DNA of 64,000 bases, taken from contig ONAR01000008.1 in the NCBI GenBank assembly GCA_900315835.1, positions 1-64,000 of the forward strand, in the 5' to 3' direction. The position numbers were made by a program, and so were the translations under genes. Below, piece after piece: positions 42,560 to 51,886 of the stretch (positions are counted from its first letter, which is position 1; each line of letters starts with the position of its first letter). Source of the stretch: an uncultured Prevotella sp. GTDB lineage: Bacteria; Bacteroidota; Bacteroidia; Bacteroidales; Bacteroidaceae. The notes below the pieces were generated by a model. The model did not search any database and was not told where the DNA came from. It saw only the letters and a program-made list of their open reading frames with translations.

Positions 42560-43285
42560 ATGAAAAAGATATTCACAATCATCGGGCTTTTCCTCGCTGT
42601 CATCGCAGCAGATGCCCAAAACAACCACTGCAGCCAAGGCAGTCAGTGTTGCAAGAGCAATCAGACCAGCGAGTGCAGTAAGGCCAATCAGACCAGCGAT
42701 TGCTGTCAAGCCATCTACACTCAGCCCTGCACCGACACCGCCGAGATAGCCAAGGCCACAGCATGGATGAACAGCGGCGCATGGCGCAACGGCTTCACCA
42801 AGGCCGATCCCCACGCCTCGGTCAACGCCGTGGAGTTCTACCGCCAGTATCAGCTCAACCCCGAACAATGGAAAGCCTTGTTCAGTTGGATAGCCAAGAC
42901 TGACCTGCTCAGTCTGCCCAGCGGCCGCACACCCATCCCCGGCACCAAACTCGTGGCCAGCGTGAAAGACGATAAGAACGGCCCACTGGAGACCCGACAG
43001 TCGGAAAGCCACTACCACCACATCGATTTCCAGTATGTGGTGCGCGGCTGCGAGCGCTTCGGCATCATCGACCACGTATCCAGCAAGCCCAACACCACCT
43101 ACCAGCCCGATGTCATGCACTACGACTACGACAAGAGCAAGGCCCGCTTCTACGACAGCGACCCTGCCCACTTCTTCATCTTCTTCCCCGGCGACTGGCA
43201 TATCGCCAAGGTGAAGACCGACCAGCCCGACCAGAATATCCGTGTGGTAGTCATCAAGGTTGACTATATCGACGAGGGGAAATAA
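42560..43285 (+). CDS. Exported YhcH/YjgK/YiaL-family protein with Cys-rich N-terminus
   Basis: This is a cupin-like DUF386 (YhcH/YiaL) family protein, of the type often linked to sialic acid or 2,3-diketogulonate metabolism. It has a signal peptide (about 1-20, ending ADAQ). The metal-binding signature [15 protein letters not shown] and the C-terminal [15 protein letters not shown] are intact. Between signal and domain, residues about 23-55 are Cys-rich (eight Cys) with an imperfect nine-residue duplication around [18 protein letters not shown]. This segment is not part of the family and export is atypical for it. It lies 2 bp before mutS, so it may share its transcript. Confidence 0.85.
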   Translation: MKKIFTIIGLFLAVIAADAQNNHCSQGSQCCKSNQTSECSKANQTSDCCQAIYTQPCTDTAEIAKATAWMNSGAWRNGFTKADPHASVNAVEFYRQYQLNPEQWKALFSWIAKTDLLSLPSGRTPIPGTKLVASVKDDKNGPLETRQSESHYHHIDFQYVVRGCERFGIIDHVSSKPNTTYQPDVMHYDYDKSKARFYDSDPAHFFIFFPGDWHIAKVKTDQPDQNIRVVVIKVDYIDEGK

Positions 43286-43287
43286 GC

Positions 43288-45954
43288 ATGCAAAAGAATG
43301 ACAACGCCCTCACCCCTATGATGCGGCAGTTCTTCTCGCTGAAGGCCAAGCACCCCGACGCCCTAATGCTCTTCCGGTGCGGCGACTTCTACGAGACCTA
43401 CTGCGACGACGCCGTCGAGGCTGCGCGCATCCTCGGCATCACCCTCACCCGACGCAACAACGGTGCCTCGGCAGGCGCCGAGATGGCGGGCTTCCCCCAT
43501 CATGCCCTCGACACCTACCTGCCCAAGCTCATCCGCGCCGGTAAGCGCGTGGCCATCTGCGACCAGCTCGAGGACCCGAAGAAGAAGCGCGCAGCCATCA
43601 AGGGAAAGAAAGGACTCTCAGAGATGGACAAGATGGTGAAGCGCGGCATCACCGAACTCGTGACGCCGGGCATCGCCATGAGCGACAACGTGCTCAACTA
43701 TAAGGAGAACAACTTCCTTGCCGCCGTCCACTTCGGCAAGACCGCTTGCGGCATCAGCTTCCTCGACATCTCCACCGGCGAGTTCCTCACCGGCCAGGGC
43801 ACCTACGACTATGTGGAGAAACTCATCGGCAACTTCTCGCCCAAGGAGGTGCTCTACGACAAGAACCGCAAGCGCGAGTTTGAGCAGTATTTCGGCAATA
43901 AGCTCTGCGTGTTTGAGCTCGACGACTGGGTATTCACCGAGCAGAACGCGCGGCAGAAACTACTGAAGCATTTCGGTACGAAGTCGCTCAAGGGCTTCGG
44001 CGTGGAGCACCTCAAGGAGGGCATCATCGCCTCGGGCGCCATCATGCAGTACCTCGAGCTGACGCAACACACCAACATCAACCACATCACCTCGCTCAAA
44101 CGCCTCGAGGAGGAGAAATACGTCCGCCTCGACAAGTTCACCATTCGTTCGCTCGAACTCCTCCAGCCGATGCAGGAGGATGGTAAGTCACTGCTCGACA
44201 TCATCGACCGCACCATCACGCCGATGGGTGGCCGCATGCTCCGTCGCTGGACCGTCTTCCCCCTGAAGGATGTCACCCAAATCAACAACCGCCTCGACGT
44301 GGTGGAGTATTTCTTCAAGGAACCCGACTTCCGCCATGTCGTCGACGAACAGCTGCAGCGCGTAGGCGACCTCGAGCGCATCATCTCAAAGGTGGCCGTG
44401 GGCCGCGTATCGCCGCGTGAGGTGGTGCAGCTGCGCAATGCCCTGTTGGCCGTACAACCCATCAAGACAGCCTGCCTCTACGCCAGCAACGAGAGTCTGA
44501 AGCAGTTGGGCGAGCAGCTCAACCTCTGCGAGAGTCTGCGCGACCGCATCGGCAAAGAGATACAACCCGATCCGCCACAGCTCGTGAGCAAGGGCGGCGT
44601 CATTGCCGACGGCTACAGCAAAGAGCTCGATGAGCTGCGCGCCATCTCGCAGGGCGGCAAAGACTACCTGCTCGAGATACAGGAGCGCGAGACCGAGAAG
44701 ACCGGCATCTCCTCGCTCAAGGTGGGCTACAACAACGTCTTCGGCTATTACCTCGAGGTGCGCAACACCTTCAAAGACAAGGTGCCGGCCGACTGGATAC
44801 GAAAGCAGACGCTGGCTCAGGCCGAACGCTACATCACGCCTGAACTGAAGGAATACGAGGAGAAAATACTCGGCGCTGACGAGAAGATTCTCGACCTCGA
44901 GGCCCGTCTCTTCTCCGAGCTCATCGTCGCCATGCAGCAGTTCATTCCGCAGATTCAGATCAACGCCAACGTACTGGCTCAAATCGATTGCCTGCTGTCG
45001 TTCGCCAAGACAGCCGAGGACAACCGCTACGTGCGCCCCGTCATCGACGACTCCACGACGCTCGACATCCATCAGGGCCGCCACCCCGTCATCGAGACGC
45101 AGATGCCGCTCGGTGAGCGTTATGTGCCCAACGACGTCTACCTCGATACCGAGAAACAACAAATCATGATGATAACCGGTCCGAATATGGCTGGTAAATC
45201 GGCGCTGTTGCGTCAAACGGCACTCATAGTACTGCTGGCCCAAATGGGTTGCTTCGTACCCGCAGAGAGCGCGAAAATAGGCTTGGTCGATAAAATATTC
45301 ACCCGCGTGGGCGCCAGCGACAACCTCTCGCTCGGTGAGTCGACGTTCATGGTGGAGATGACCGAGGCCGCCGACATCCTCAACAACGTCTCGCCCCACT
45401 CCCTCGTGCTCTTCGACGAACTGGGCCGCGGCACATCAACCTACGACGGCATCTCCATCGCCTGGGCCATCGTCGAATACCTGCATGAGCATAAGGGGGC
45501 GCAGGCCCGAACGCTCTTCGCCACCCACTACCACGAGCTCAACGAGATGGAGAAGCATTTCCCGCGCATCAAGAACTACAACGTGGCGGTGAAGGAGGTC
45601 GATGGTAAGGTCATCTTCCTGCGCAAGCTCACGCCCGGCGGCTCCGAGCATTCGTTCGGTATCCACGTGGCCGAGATTGCGGGCATGCCGCGCAGCATCG
45701 TCAAGCGCGCCAACGAGGTGCTGAAGCAGCTCGAGGCCGACAATGCCGAGGTGGGCAGTGCCGGGCGCCCGAAGGTGGAGAACATCAACGACGGCAACGG
45801 CGGAACGCAACTCAGCATCTTCCAGCTCGACGACCCCGTCCTCTCTCAGGTCCGCGACGAGATCCTCGGCCTTGACATCAACAACCTCACGCCCGTCGAG
45901 GCGCTTAATAAGCTCAATGAGATAAAGAAGATAGTGACGGGGAAGAGCAGTTAA
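43288..45954 (+). CDS. mutS: DNA mismatch repair protein
   Basis: MutS recognises base mismatches and small loops and recruits MutL. The N-terminal mismatch-binding motif is [16 protein letters not shown] (Phe-x-Glu), followed by connector, lever and clamp domains. The ATPase part contains Walker [14 protein letters not shown], the signature [14 protein letters not shown] and Walker [17 protein letters not shown]. The helix-turn-helix C-terminus is present, and the 888-residue length is typical of MutS1. It lies 2 bp after the YhcH gene and is followed by a terminator hairpin at 46039-46060. Confidence 0.97.
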   Translation: MQKNDNALTPMMRQFFSLKAKHPDALMLFRCGDFYETYCDDAVEAARILGITLTRRNNGASAGAEMAGFPHHALDTYLPKLIRAGKRVAICDQLEDPKKKRAAIKGKKGLSEMDKMVKRGITELVTPGIAMSDNVLNYKENNFLAAVHFGKTACGISFLDISTGEFLTGQGTYDYVEKLIGNFSPKEVLYDKNRKREFEQYFGNKLCVFELDDWVFTEQNARQKLLKHFGTKSLKGFGVEHLKEGIIASGAIMQYLELTQHTNINHITSLKRLEEEKYVRLDKFTIRSLELLQPMQEDGKSLLDIIDRTITPMGGRMLRRWTVFPLKDVTQINNRLDVVEYFFKEPDFRHVVDEQLQRVGDLERIISKVAVGRVSPREVVQLRNALLAVQPIKTACLYASNESLKQLGEQLNLCESLRDRIGKEIQPDPPQLVSKGGVIADGYSKELDELRAISQGGKDYLLEIQERETEKTGISSLKVGYNNVFGYYLEVRNTFKDKVPADWIRKQTLAQAERYITPELKEYEEKILGADEKILDLEARLFSELIVAMQQFIPQIQINANVLAQIDCLLSFAKTAEDNRYVRPVIDDSTTLDIHQGRHPVIETQMPLGERYVPNDVYLDTEKQQIMMITGPNMAGKSALLRQTALIVLLAQMGCFVPAESAKIGLVDKIFTRVGASDNLSLGESTFMVEMTEAADILNNVSPHSLVLFDELGRGTSTYDGISIAWAIVEYLHEHKGAQARTLFATHYHELNEMEKHFPRIKNYNVAVKEVDGKVIFLRKLTPGGSEHSFGIHVAEIAGMPRSIVKRANEVLKQLEADNAEVGSAGRPKVENINDGNGGTQLSIFQLDDPVLSQVRDEILGLDINNLTPVEALNKLNEIKKIVTGKSS

Positions 45955-46038
45955 TAAGGGGAGACCCCTCCCCAGCCCTCCCCCGAGGGGAGGGAGAAAA
46001 GTGCCGATAGCGGCCACCGATAATATTAAAAGCGAAAA

Positions 46039-46065
46039 AACGCGGCGATAGTGCCGCGTTTATTA
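46039..46065 (+). terminator. Terminator after mutS
   Basis: An 8-bp stem (AACGCGGC / GCCGCGTT) with a 6-nt loop and T-rich end. A GC-rich CCCCTCCCC/GGGGAGGG element lies just before it at 45957-45993. Confidence 0.65.
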
Positions 46066-46107
46066 TGTAGTGCGTAGTTCTGTAAGCTGCTGCTGTGCAG
46101 CAGCCCC

Positions 46108-46150
46108 CATTCAACCCATTCGCCCCATAAAACCCATCATCCCCATCAGA
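46108..46150. repeat. Short CCCAT-type 9-bp array
   Basis: Four to five 9-mers of the CCCATTCAA/CCCATCATC type lie between mutS and the leftward DUF4252 gene, ending close to its stop codon. They belong to the family seen at 39.7 kb and inside ispG and wbqC. Confidence 0.75.
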
Positions 46151-46156
46151 GTCCCC

Positions 46157-46600
46157 CTACTCCGCCAGATGCTTGATGTCGCTCAGCGTAATCCTTCCCT
46201 GAATGTTGATGATATTGATTTCGTCGCGCTCCGTCTCCATCAACACAAATTCGTTGATGCCACGCCCCAGCGACCGGCAGTAGATGATGGTTTGCTCATC
46301 GCCGTCGTGCATGCGCATCATCTCCTCGTAGTGGCCACGTTCAAAACTCGCGACAGCCTCGGTTTTAATTGTGCGCACCATCGACGGCCGCTCACACGAC
46401 AGCATCTGAATGCGGTCTATCTTCTTCGACGAGATACGCTTATCGTTGACCTCCACCGTAGGCATCATGCTCAACATCGACTTGGAGATAAACACCGTCT
46501 CCACGCCACGCGTATTGCCATATTTCTTGAACAGCGCGTCTTGCGCCAGCACCATACCGGTCATGCACACACAGACGAGCAACAGTAGTATTCGCTTCAT
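46157..46600 (-). CDS. DUF4252 protein (copy 2 of the sigma operon)
   Basis: This small exported protein (147 residues) has a signal peptide ending VLAQ and a DUF4252 domain with the family core KSMLSM and MIRMHDGDEQTIIYCRS-like features; the sequence here reads MMRMHDGDEQTIIYC. Function is unknown. It is the last gene of the leftward operon DUF4252-sigma-anti-sigma-DUF4252, 6 bp after the anti-sigma gene, and it is a paralogue of the first gene. The two may be periplasmic inputs or targets of the ECF system. Confidence 0.8.
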   Translation of the reverse strand: MKRILLLLVCVCMTGMVLAQDALFKKYGNTRGVETVFISKSMLSMMPTVEVNDKRISSKKIDRIQMLSCERPSMVRTIKTEAVASFERGHYEEMMRMHDGDEQTIIYCRSLGRGINEFVLMETERDEINIINIQGRITLSDIKHLAE

Positions 46601-46606
46601 TTTGAC

Positions 46607-47101
46607 TTAATATTTCTGATTAACGTTGTTCACCTTGTCCAGTCCTTTATTGAGGGCCGACGAGAACTTAGCCAGTGCCTTTCCGGCTGCAGCAGCGGCA
46701 TCCTCGGGATTGTTGAACGTATCCCGCTGCTCCACCATCATCGCAGGTTGCCCCTGCCGGTTGTTAAGATAAATCCCGAGCGAGAACAGCAACAGCAGTG
46801 AGGCCGCCACCATGCCCACCACACGCAGGCTCATGCGCCGCGCTCTGCTGCCCGACGACTTCTCCACTGCGTTCCACTGGTCCACGTGCCGCGACAGCCG
46901 GGTAACGAACTCCTGCCCTACCCTCTCGTCAGGCATCTGCAGCCTATGCAACGCCTCGAAGTAAGCGGCATCCGGGGCCAGCTCCTCCGCCACCTCGCCC
47001 TCGTTGCCGGTGAGCGTCGTTTCGAGCAACCGCTCCTCGGCGGGCGTGGTCATACCGTTGTCGTATTTGTTGAGCAGCGTTTTAATTTCCTGAGCATCCA
47101 T
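46607..47101 (-). CDS. Membrane-anchored anti-sigma factor-like protein
   Basis: This is a 164-residue single-pass protein. I set the start at 47101 (MDAQEIKTLLNKYDNG), since the upstream in-frame extension overlaps the sigma gene in the wrong frame. A cytoplasmic helical domain (about 1-80) precedes a Lys/Arg-rich stretch and a transmembrane helix (VVGMVAASLLLLFSLGIYL) near residues 90-110, then a periplasmic Ala-rich tail. Position after an ECF sigma gene with a 20-bp overlap argues for an anti-sigma role. No zinc motif is seen, so it is not a ZAS-type factor. Confidence 0.72.
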   Translation of the reverse strand: MDAQEIKTLLNKYDNGMTTPAEERLLETTLTGNEGEVAEELAPDAAYFEALHRLQMPDERVGQEFVTRLSRHVDQWNAVEKSSGSRARRMSLRVVGMVAASLLLLFSLGIYLNNRQGQPAMMVEQRDTFNNPEDAAAAAGKALAKFSSALNKGLDKVNNVNQKY

Positions 47102-47600
47102 GAGCAGATAGTTTTTTGAATTGTTGGCGCACCGTACTTCTGGCGCGGCTGAGCAGTGTGCGGATATTGATGTCGGAGAGACCCGTGGCGCGCCGCATTT
47201 CCTCGCTGTCGAGGCCCTCGATGTCGCGCATCGTGATGACCATGCGCTGCTTCGGCGGCAGTTGGCTGATGAGCCGTCTGACGAGCGCCACGTCGTCGGT
47301 TTCATTGGCTTCGGTATCGGCCTGACCGTCATAGGCCACGGCCAACCGTTCCAGCGGTTCATCGGCTTCCTCGATACCACGACGCCGCTTGCTGTCGAGG
47401 AAGATGTTGCGCAGCGTGATGACCGAATAAGCCGATGCATCGAAGTCCGGTGGCAGACTGTCGCGCTTCATCCACAGCCGGAGCAGCGTGTCCTGCACCA
47501 GATCCTCTGCCGCCTGACCGTTACCCGTCAGACGAAGCGCCACCGCATAGAGCCGCGGGCATTGAGGCAGGAAAATCTGCTTGAACTTTGAAGCATCCAT
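47082..47600 (-). CDS. ECF-type RNA polymerase sigma-70 factor
   Basis: This is an extracytoplasmic-function sigma factor of 172 residues with region 2 (LYAVALRLTGNGQAAEDLVQDTLLRLW) and region 4 (LISQLPPKQRMVITMRDIEGLDSEEMRRATGLSDINIRTLLSRAR). Region 3 is absent, as expected. It is probably held by the overlapping downstream membrane anti-sigma protein. It lies 18 bp after the first DUF4252 gene. The regulon is unknown but presumably includes this operon. Confidence 0.92.
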   Translation of the reverse strand: MDASKFKQIFLPQCPRLYAVALRLTGNGQAAEDLVQDTLLRLWMKRDSLPPDFDASAYSVITLRNIFLDSKRRRGIEEADEPLERLAVAYDGQADTEANETDDVALVRRLISQLPPKQRMVITMRDIEGLDSEEMRRATGLSDINIRTLLSRARSTVRQQFKKLSAHGCSGN

Positions 47601-47618
47601 CAGCGTTGCGGCCGTCGG

Positions 47619-48095
47619 TCAGTCGTCAAGTAATTTCTTGATGTCCTTGCCTTTAATCTTCCCCTCGAGGAACACGAGCGTGCAGTCATCGTCGTCGATG
47701 GAGATGACCACCACGTCGCGCATGTTGTAGCCGTCGGGCTTGCCGAGGATGCGTACGTGGTCGTCGCCGTTGTTGGTCTCCAACACCTGCGAGTAAGCCG
47801 CATCATCGAGCGAGTCGACAGCCTGCGTAAAGCGCTGTTTCACGTCTTTGGCGCAGTTGTCAAGGTCGAGCACCGTCACCGAGTTGATGCCTTTGGCAAT
47901 GTGGGAAATGTTAGTCTCCTTACCCTTCAAGAATACGGCGCCGAGGCGCATCAAGGCTTTACCTAAATGCGTTTTCTCCACCCCCTTCTCCGAGGAGAAA
48001 GCATTGATCAGTCCATCCACGGTATGCGTGGTCTGCGCCGAGGCAGCGGTGAGCGCGAGGGTCATCATCATGACCAGCATTAATATTTTCTTCAT
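47619..48095 (-). CDS. DUF4252 protein (copy 1 of the sigma operon)
   Basis: This is a 158-residue exported protein with a signal peptide ending ASAQ and a DUF4252 domain; function is unknown. It is the first gene of the leftward operon, 18 bp upstream of the ECF sigma gene, and similar in length and layout to the gene at 46157-46600. Its upstream region contains the 22-bp array at 48217-48348, about 120 bp away. Confidence 0.8.
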   Translation of the reverse strand: MKKILMLVMMMTLALTAASAQTTHTVDGLINAFSSEKGVEKTHLGKALMRLGAVFLKGKETNISHIAKGINSVTVLDLDNCAKDVKQRFTQAVDSLDDAAYSQVLETNNGDDHVRILGKPDGYNMRDVVVISIDDDDCTLVFLEGKIKGKDIKKLLDD

Positions 48096-48216
48096 ACGAT
48101 TGACTTGTTTAATTGATTGCGATGTTTATTGGAGCGCTTCCAATAGTATAAACGTAAAAACACGGGTAAACGTTGCATTGCCATGCCAATTTTCTGCAGA
48201 CCATCCACCACCGCGT

Positions 48217-48348
48217 CGCGATAGCTATGCTATGACGTCGCGATAGCTATGCTATGACGTCGCGATAGCTATGGTATCGCGGTGCGATAGCTATGGTATC
48301 GCGATGCGATAGCTATGGTATCGCGATGCGATAGCTATGGTATCGCGA
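48217..48348. repeat. Six-copy 22-bp tandem array of palindromic units
   Basis: Six exact-length 22-bp units with core GCGATAGCTATGG/CTAT lie between the divergent DUF4252/sigma operon and the rpoN operon. The first two are identical and the last three are identical. Each unit contains an internal inverted repeat (GCGATA ... TATCGC in the later units). The 338-bp intergenic region holds no gene. Confidence 0.92.
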
Positions 48349-48378
48349 TGTTGAAGATTAAAATTTTATGGCTCTATG

Positions 48379-48408
48379 TTGTAATCCCAAATATTTTCAG
48401 TATCTTTG
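48379..48408 (+). promoter_or_regulatory. Promoter of the unknown gene-rpoN operon (TTG, N19, TATCTTTG)
   Basis: TTG (48379-48381) is followed after 19 bases by TATCTTTG (48401-48408), 25 bases before the start at 48434. It lies 30 bp after the 22-bp array. Confidence 0.6.
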
Positions 48409-48433
48409 CCTCGTAAAGACAAAAAGCGGTACT

Positions 48434-49102
48434 ATGGCAAGGCGACCCATCTGGCATGACGACTACTGGCTGCTGCTCATCAAGCTCTTCTTGAAGCGGC
48501 CACAGGGGGTGAAACGGCTCTATAGCAAGGACCTCGTCGACGTGGCGCTCGAGCTCCACCTCCACCCCACTTACATCCACCGCAAGCTCATGCAGCTGCG
48601 CAGCATCGACACCCCACGACTGCAACGCATGTGGGACCGCTATGCCACCAGTCCACGACGGCTGAGCCGCGGCATCGCACTGCTGCGGCAGATGAAAGGC
48701 TTCGGCAATGCCGACGCGTTCTTCGCGGGGGTTACCGAGGAAACCGAGACCTGGGAGAAGGACTTCCAACCCATCGCCTTCACCCTACCCGACGGCAAAC
48801 CCAACACCAGTCTCACGCCGGCCATGCTCATCATGATCCTCGACCTCTACTTCCGTCTCACGCCGCTGACGATGGTGCCGGAGACGCCTGAGGTGCAGGA
48901 ACTGGCCAAGCTCATGCGCATCAACCCAACGCAGGTGGCCAGCGTCATGGAGGTGTTTCGCGTCTGCGACCCCTACATCACCAGCGAGGAATTCATCGTC
49001 TCGCCCCTCCTCACGCCCTGCATGGAGGTGTGGAAACGATTCGGCAATGACCCCGAGCAACTCACCGCCTTAGCCGCTCAGTTAAAAGACTATTGGAAAT
49101 AA
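48434..49102 (+). CDS. Protein of unknown function with internally duplicated HTH-like domain
   Basis: I do not recognise this 222-residue protein. The start MARRPIWHDDYW at 48434 is preferred because the promoter lies between it and the upstream in-frame ATG. It seems built from two related halves: YWLLLIKLFL ... LHPTYIHRKLMQLRSIDTP, then a W-x-R-Y segment (about 10-90), and MLIMILDLYF ... INPTQVASVMEVFRVCDP, then a W-x-R-F segment (about 130-222). Each half carries a helix-turn-helix-like stretch. It lies 4 bp upstream of rpoN, suggesting a function in the same transcriptional context. DNA binding is a guess from the helix pattern. Confidence 0.7.
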   Translation: MARRPIWHDDYWLLLIKLFLKRPQGVKRLYSKDLVDVALELHLHPTYIHRKLMQLRSIDTPRLQRMWDRYATSPRRLSRGIALLRQMKGFGNADAFFAGVTEETETWEKDFQPIAFTLPDGKPNTSLTPAMLIMILDLYFRLTPLTMVPETPEVQELAKLMRINPTQVASVMEVFRVCDPYITSEEFIVSPLLTPCMEVWKRFGNDPEQLTALAAQLKDYWK

Positions 49103-49106
49103 GACC

Positions 49107-50609
49107 ATGGCACAAAAACTCATTCAGACTCAGACGCAGCAACAAGTACAGCAACAGCGCCTCTCGCAGCAGCAGATGCTGCAGGTGAAGCTGCTGGAGA
49201 TGCCATTGGCCGAACTGGAGCAGAACATCAACGCCGAGCTCGACGACAACCCCGCCCTCGAGGAGCGCAGAGACGACCTTGACGACGTGACCGACAAAGA
49301 CAAAGAGCCCGACGACGAATACGGCGACGAAACGGAGGAGAAGACCGAGCGCGAGGAGCGTGAGGAAGCTCTCGACAACGCGCTGGAGAGTCTGAACGCT
49401 GACGACGACATGCCCGCACCTACCTCGAACGGCTCCTACGGCAACGACGACGCCGAGCGCGAGGAGATGGTATGGGGCGACACGACATCGTTCTACGACA
49501 AACTCAAGGAGCAGATGGGTGAACTGGAACTCACCCCGCAGCAGCAGGAAATCATGGAATACCTCATCGGGTCGCTCGACAGCGACGGACTGCTGCGCAA
49601 ATCGCTCGACGACATTGCCGACGAACTGGCCATCTACCACAACATCGACGTGCCGGTGAAAGAGATTGAGCAACTGCTCCACAAGCTCCAGACCTTCGAC
49701 CCGCCAGGCATCGGTGCCCGATCGCTGCAGGAGTGCCTGCTGCTGCAGATACGGGCCAAGCGCAAAAGCGTCGTACGCGACCTCATGGAGAAGGTCATCA
49801 AGGACCATTTCGACGAGTTCACCAAGAAGCATTGGGATAAGATAGCGCAGGCCCTGCAACTCACTAAGGACCAGGCCGACTACGTGCGCCACGAGCTGAC
49901 GAAGCTCAACCCCAAGCCCGGCTCATCGCTCGGCGAGACCGAAGGCCGCAACATCCAGCAGATAACGCCCGACTTCATCATCGACACCGACGACGACGGC
50001 CACGTCACCTTCACCCTCAACCACGGCCGCATCCCCGAGCTGAAGATATCGTCGTCGTTCGCCGACATGGTCGACACCTACCGCAACAACCGGCAGAACA
50101 TGAACCGGAAAGAGAAAGAGGCCCTGCTCTATGCCAAGGAGAAAGTAGACAAGGCGCAGGGCTATATCGAGGCCATCAAGCAGCGGCGCCACACGCTCTA
50201 CGTCACGATGAAGGCCATCATCGACTGGCAGAAGAAATACTTCCAGACGGGCGACGAGGCCGATCTCAAGCCGATGATTCTGAAGGACATCGCGCAGAAG
50301 ACCAACCTCGACATCTCGACCATCTCCAGAGTGAGCAACATGAAATACGCACAGACCCGCTGGGGCACGTTCCCCCTGCGCTTCTTCTTCACCGACAGCT
50401 ACGTCACCGACGAGGGCAAGGAGATGTCGACGCGTAAGATCAAGCTCGCCCTGCACGACCTCATCAACCATGAGGACAAGCATAAGCCGCTGAGCGACGA
50501 CGCCCTGGCCGCCATGATGGCCAAGAAGGGCTTCCCCATCGCCCGACGCACGGTGGCCAAATACCGCGAGCAACTGGGACTGCCCGTGGCAAGACTGAGA
50601 AAACAATGA
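49107..50609 (+). CDS. rpoN: RNA polymerase sigma-54 factor
   Basis: Sigma-54 directs polymerase to -24/-12 promoters, dependent on AAA+ activators. The N-terminal Gln/Leu-rich activator-interacting region (MAQKLIQTQTQQQVQQQRLS) is followed by an acidic linker (about 55-120), the core-binding domain, the HTH region and the C-terminal RpoN box ARRTVAKYRE. The length of 500 residues is normal. It is preceded by the duplicated-domain gene and overlaps the following PAP2-like gene by 4 bp (ATGA). Confidence 0.97.
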   Translation: MAQKLIQTQTQQQVQQQRLSQQQMLQVKLLEMPLAELEQNINAELDDNPALEERRDDLDDVTDKDKEPDDEYGDETEEKTEREEREEALDNALESLNADDDMPAPTSNGSYGNDDAEREEMVWGDTTSFYDKLKEQMGELELTPQQQEIMEYLIGSLDSDGLLRKSLDDIADELAIYHNIDVPVKEIEQLLHKLQTFDPPGIGARSLQECLLLQIRAKRKSVVRDLMEKVIKDHFDEFTKKHWDKIAQALQLTKDQADYVRHELTKLNPKPGSSLGETEGRNIQQITPDFIIDTDDDGHVTFTLNHGRIPELKISSSFADMVDTYRNNRQNMNRKEKEALLYAKEKVDKAQGYIEAIKQRRHTLYVTMKAIIDWQKKYFQTGDEADLKPMILKDIAQKTNLDISTISRVSNMKYAQTRWGTFPLRFFFTDSYVTDEGKEMSTRKIKLALHDLINHEDKHKPLSDDALAAMMAKKGFPIARRTVAKYREQLGLPVARLRKQ

Positions 50610-51223
50610 CAATGAGAGAGAAACAGATTATCATCGCCGCCCGTGTGATGAGCATGGTATTCACGCCGTTCTACCTGCCGTTGGTGGGACTGGCCGCCCT
50701 GTTCATCTTCAGCTACATGAGCCTCATGCCGTGGCAATACAAGCTCACGGTGCTGCTTATGGTGTATCTCTTCACCATCCTGCTCCCTACCCTGCTCATC
50801 CACGGCTACCGCAACTACCAGGGTTGGACGCGCATGCAGCTCGGCATGAAGGAGCGCCGTCTGGTGCCTTACGTCATCGCCATCCTCTGCTACTTCGGCT
50901 GCTACTACATGATGGTCTACCTCCACATACCGCAGTTCATGGCCAACATCCTCGTGGCGGCGCTCATCATCCAGGTGGTCTGCGCCATCATCAACGTCTG
51001 GTGGAAGGTGTCCACCCATACGGCGGCCATCGGAGGCTTCGAGGGCGCGCTGCTGGCCTTCTCCATCCTCTTCGCGTTCAATCCGCTGTGGTGGTTCTGC
51101 GTCATCCTCATCATCGCCGGCATGGTGGGCACAAGCCGCATGATTCTGCGCCAGCACTCGCTCTCGCAGGTCGTCGTAGGCTTCCTCATCGGCGTCGTGG
51201 CAGGCTTCTGGGCCATCATATAG
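50606..51223 (+). CDS. PAP2-like multi-pass membrane protein
   Basis: This is a 205-residue membrane protein with about six hydrophobic helices. The C-terminal half shows a PAP2 phosphatase-like pattern: STHTAAIGG and SRMILRQHSLSQVVVGFLIG, where SR...H resembles the third PAP2 motif but the final Asp is replaced. The first motif (KxxxxxxRP) is not visible, so catalytic activity is doubtful. It is translationally coupled to rpoN. A perfect palindrome follows at 51224-51280. Confidence 0.7.
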   Translation: MTMREKQIIIAARVMSMVFTPFYLPLVGLAALFIFSYMSLMPWQYKLTVLLMVYLFTILLPTLLIHGYRNYQGWTRMQLGMKERRLVPYVIAILCYFGCYYMMVYLHIPQFMANILVAALIIQVVCAIINVWWKVSTHTAAIGGFEGALLAFSILFAFNPLWWFCVILIIAGMVGTSRMILRQHSLSQVVVGFLIGVVAGFWAII

Positions 51224-51280
51224 ACTTTGGTGGCAGTGTAGTGGCCGGCACCAGGCCGGCCACTACACTGCCACCAAAGT
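51224..51280. repeat. Perfect 26-bp-arm palindrome of the REP-like family
   Basis: Arms of 26 bp match perfectly around a 5-nt ACCAG loop and include the GTGTAGTGGCCGGC core. It begins directly after the PAP2-like stop codon and could serve as a terminator. It is the best-preserved copy in the window and resembles the two arms of the composite at 17.0-17.2 kb fused together. Confidence 0.93.
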
Positions 51281-51376
51281 TGTACACCTGCACGGACATT
51301 AAGATTTGAACAAAAGCATGCAAGGACCACGAACAAATAAGGCAATAAGAATTAAATACTAATAATATCAGGTAAT

Positions 51377-51883
51377 ATGAAACCATTAGTGAGTATCATC
51401 ATGGGGTCAACAAGCGACCTTCCAGTCATGGAGAAAGCTTGCAAATGGCTTGAGGCACAGGAAATTCCATTTGAGATGAACGCGCTTTCAGCCCATCGCA
51501 CGCCCGACGCTGTGGAGCAGTTTGCCAAAGGTGCCAAGGCCCGCGGCGTGAAGGTCATCATCGCGGGTGCTGGCATGGCTGCCGCCCTGCCCGGTGTCAT
51601 CGCCGCCTCTACCCCACTGCCGGTCATCGGCGTACCCATCAAGGGCATGCTCGACGGCCTCGATGCCATGCTCTCCATCATCCAGATGCCGCCGGGCATC
51701 CCCGTGGCTACGGTGGGCGTCAATGGTGCGCAGAACGCCGCCATCCTCGCCGCTGAGATGATAGCACTCGGCGATGAGACCATCGCCAAGAAGGTCGACG
51801 CATGGAAGGCCAGCCTCGGACAGAAGATTGAGAAGGCCAACAAGGAACTCGCTGAGATTAAGGACTATAAATTCAAGTGCTGA
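51377..51883 (+). CDS. purE: N5-carboxyaminoimidazole ribonucleotide mutase
   Basis: PurE moves the carboxyl group from N5-CAIR to C4 in purine synthesis. The phosphate-binding [10 protein letters not shown] (Ser-Asp active-site loop), [16 protein letters not shown] with catalytic His, and [30 protein letters not shown] are all intact. The length of 168 residues is typical of class I PurE. It lies 3 bp before ispG, an operon pairing seen in related species as far as I recall. Confidence 0.96.
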   Translation: MKPLVSIIMGSTSDLPVMEKACKWLEAQEIPFEMNALSAHRTPDAVEQFAKGAKARGVKVIIAGAGMAAALPGVIAASTPLPVIGVPIKGMLDGLDAMLSIIQMPPGIPVATVGVNGAQNAAILAAEMIALGDETIAKKVDAWKASLGQKIEKANKELAEIKDYKFKC

Positions 51884-51886
51884 GCC

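Noticed and set aside
46607-47440. Longer 277-codon version of the anti-sigma gene
   Set aside because: The extra N-terminal part is the sigma gene read in another frame; the conserved protein starts at 47101.
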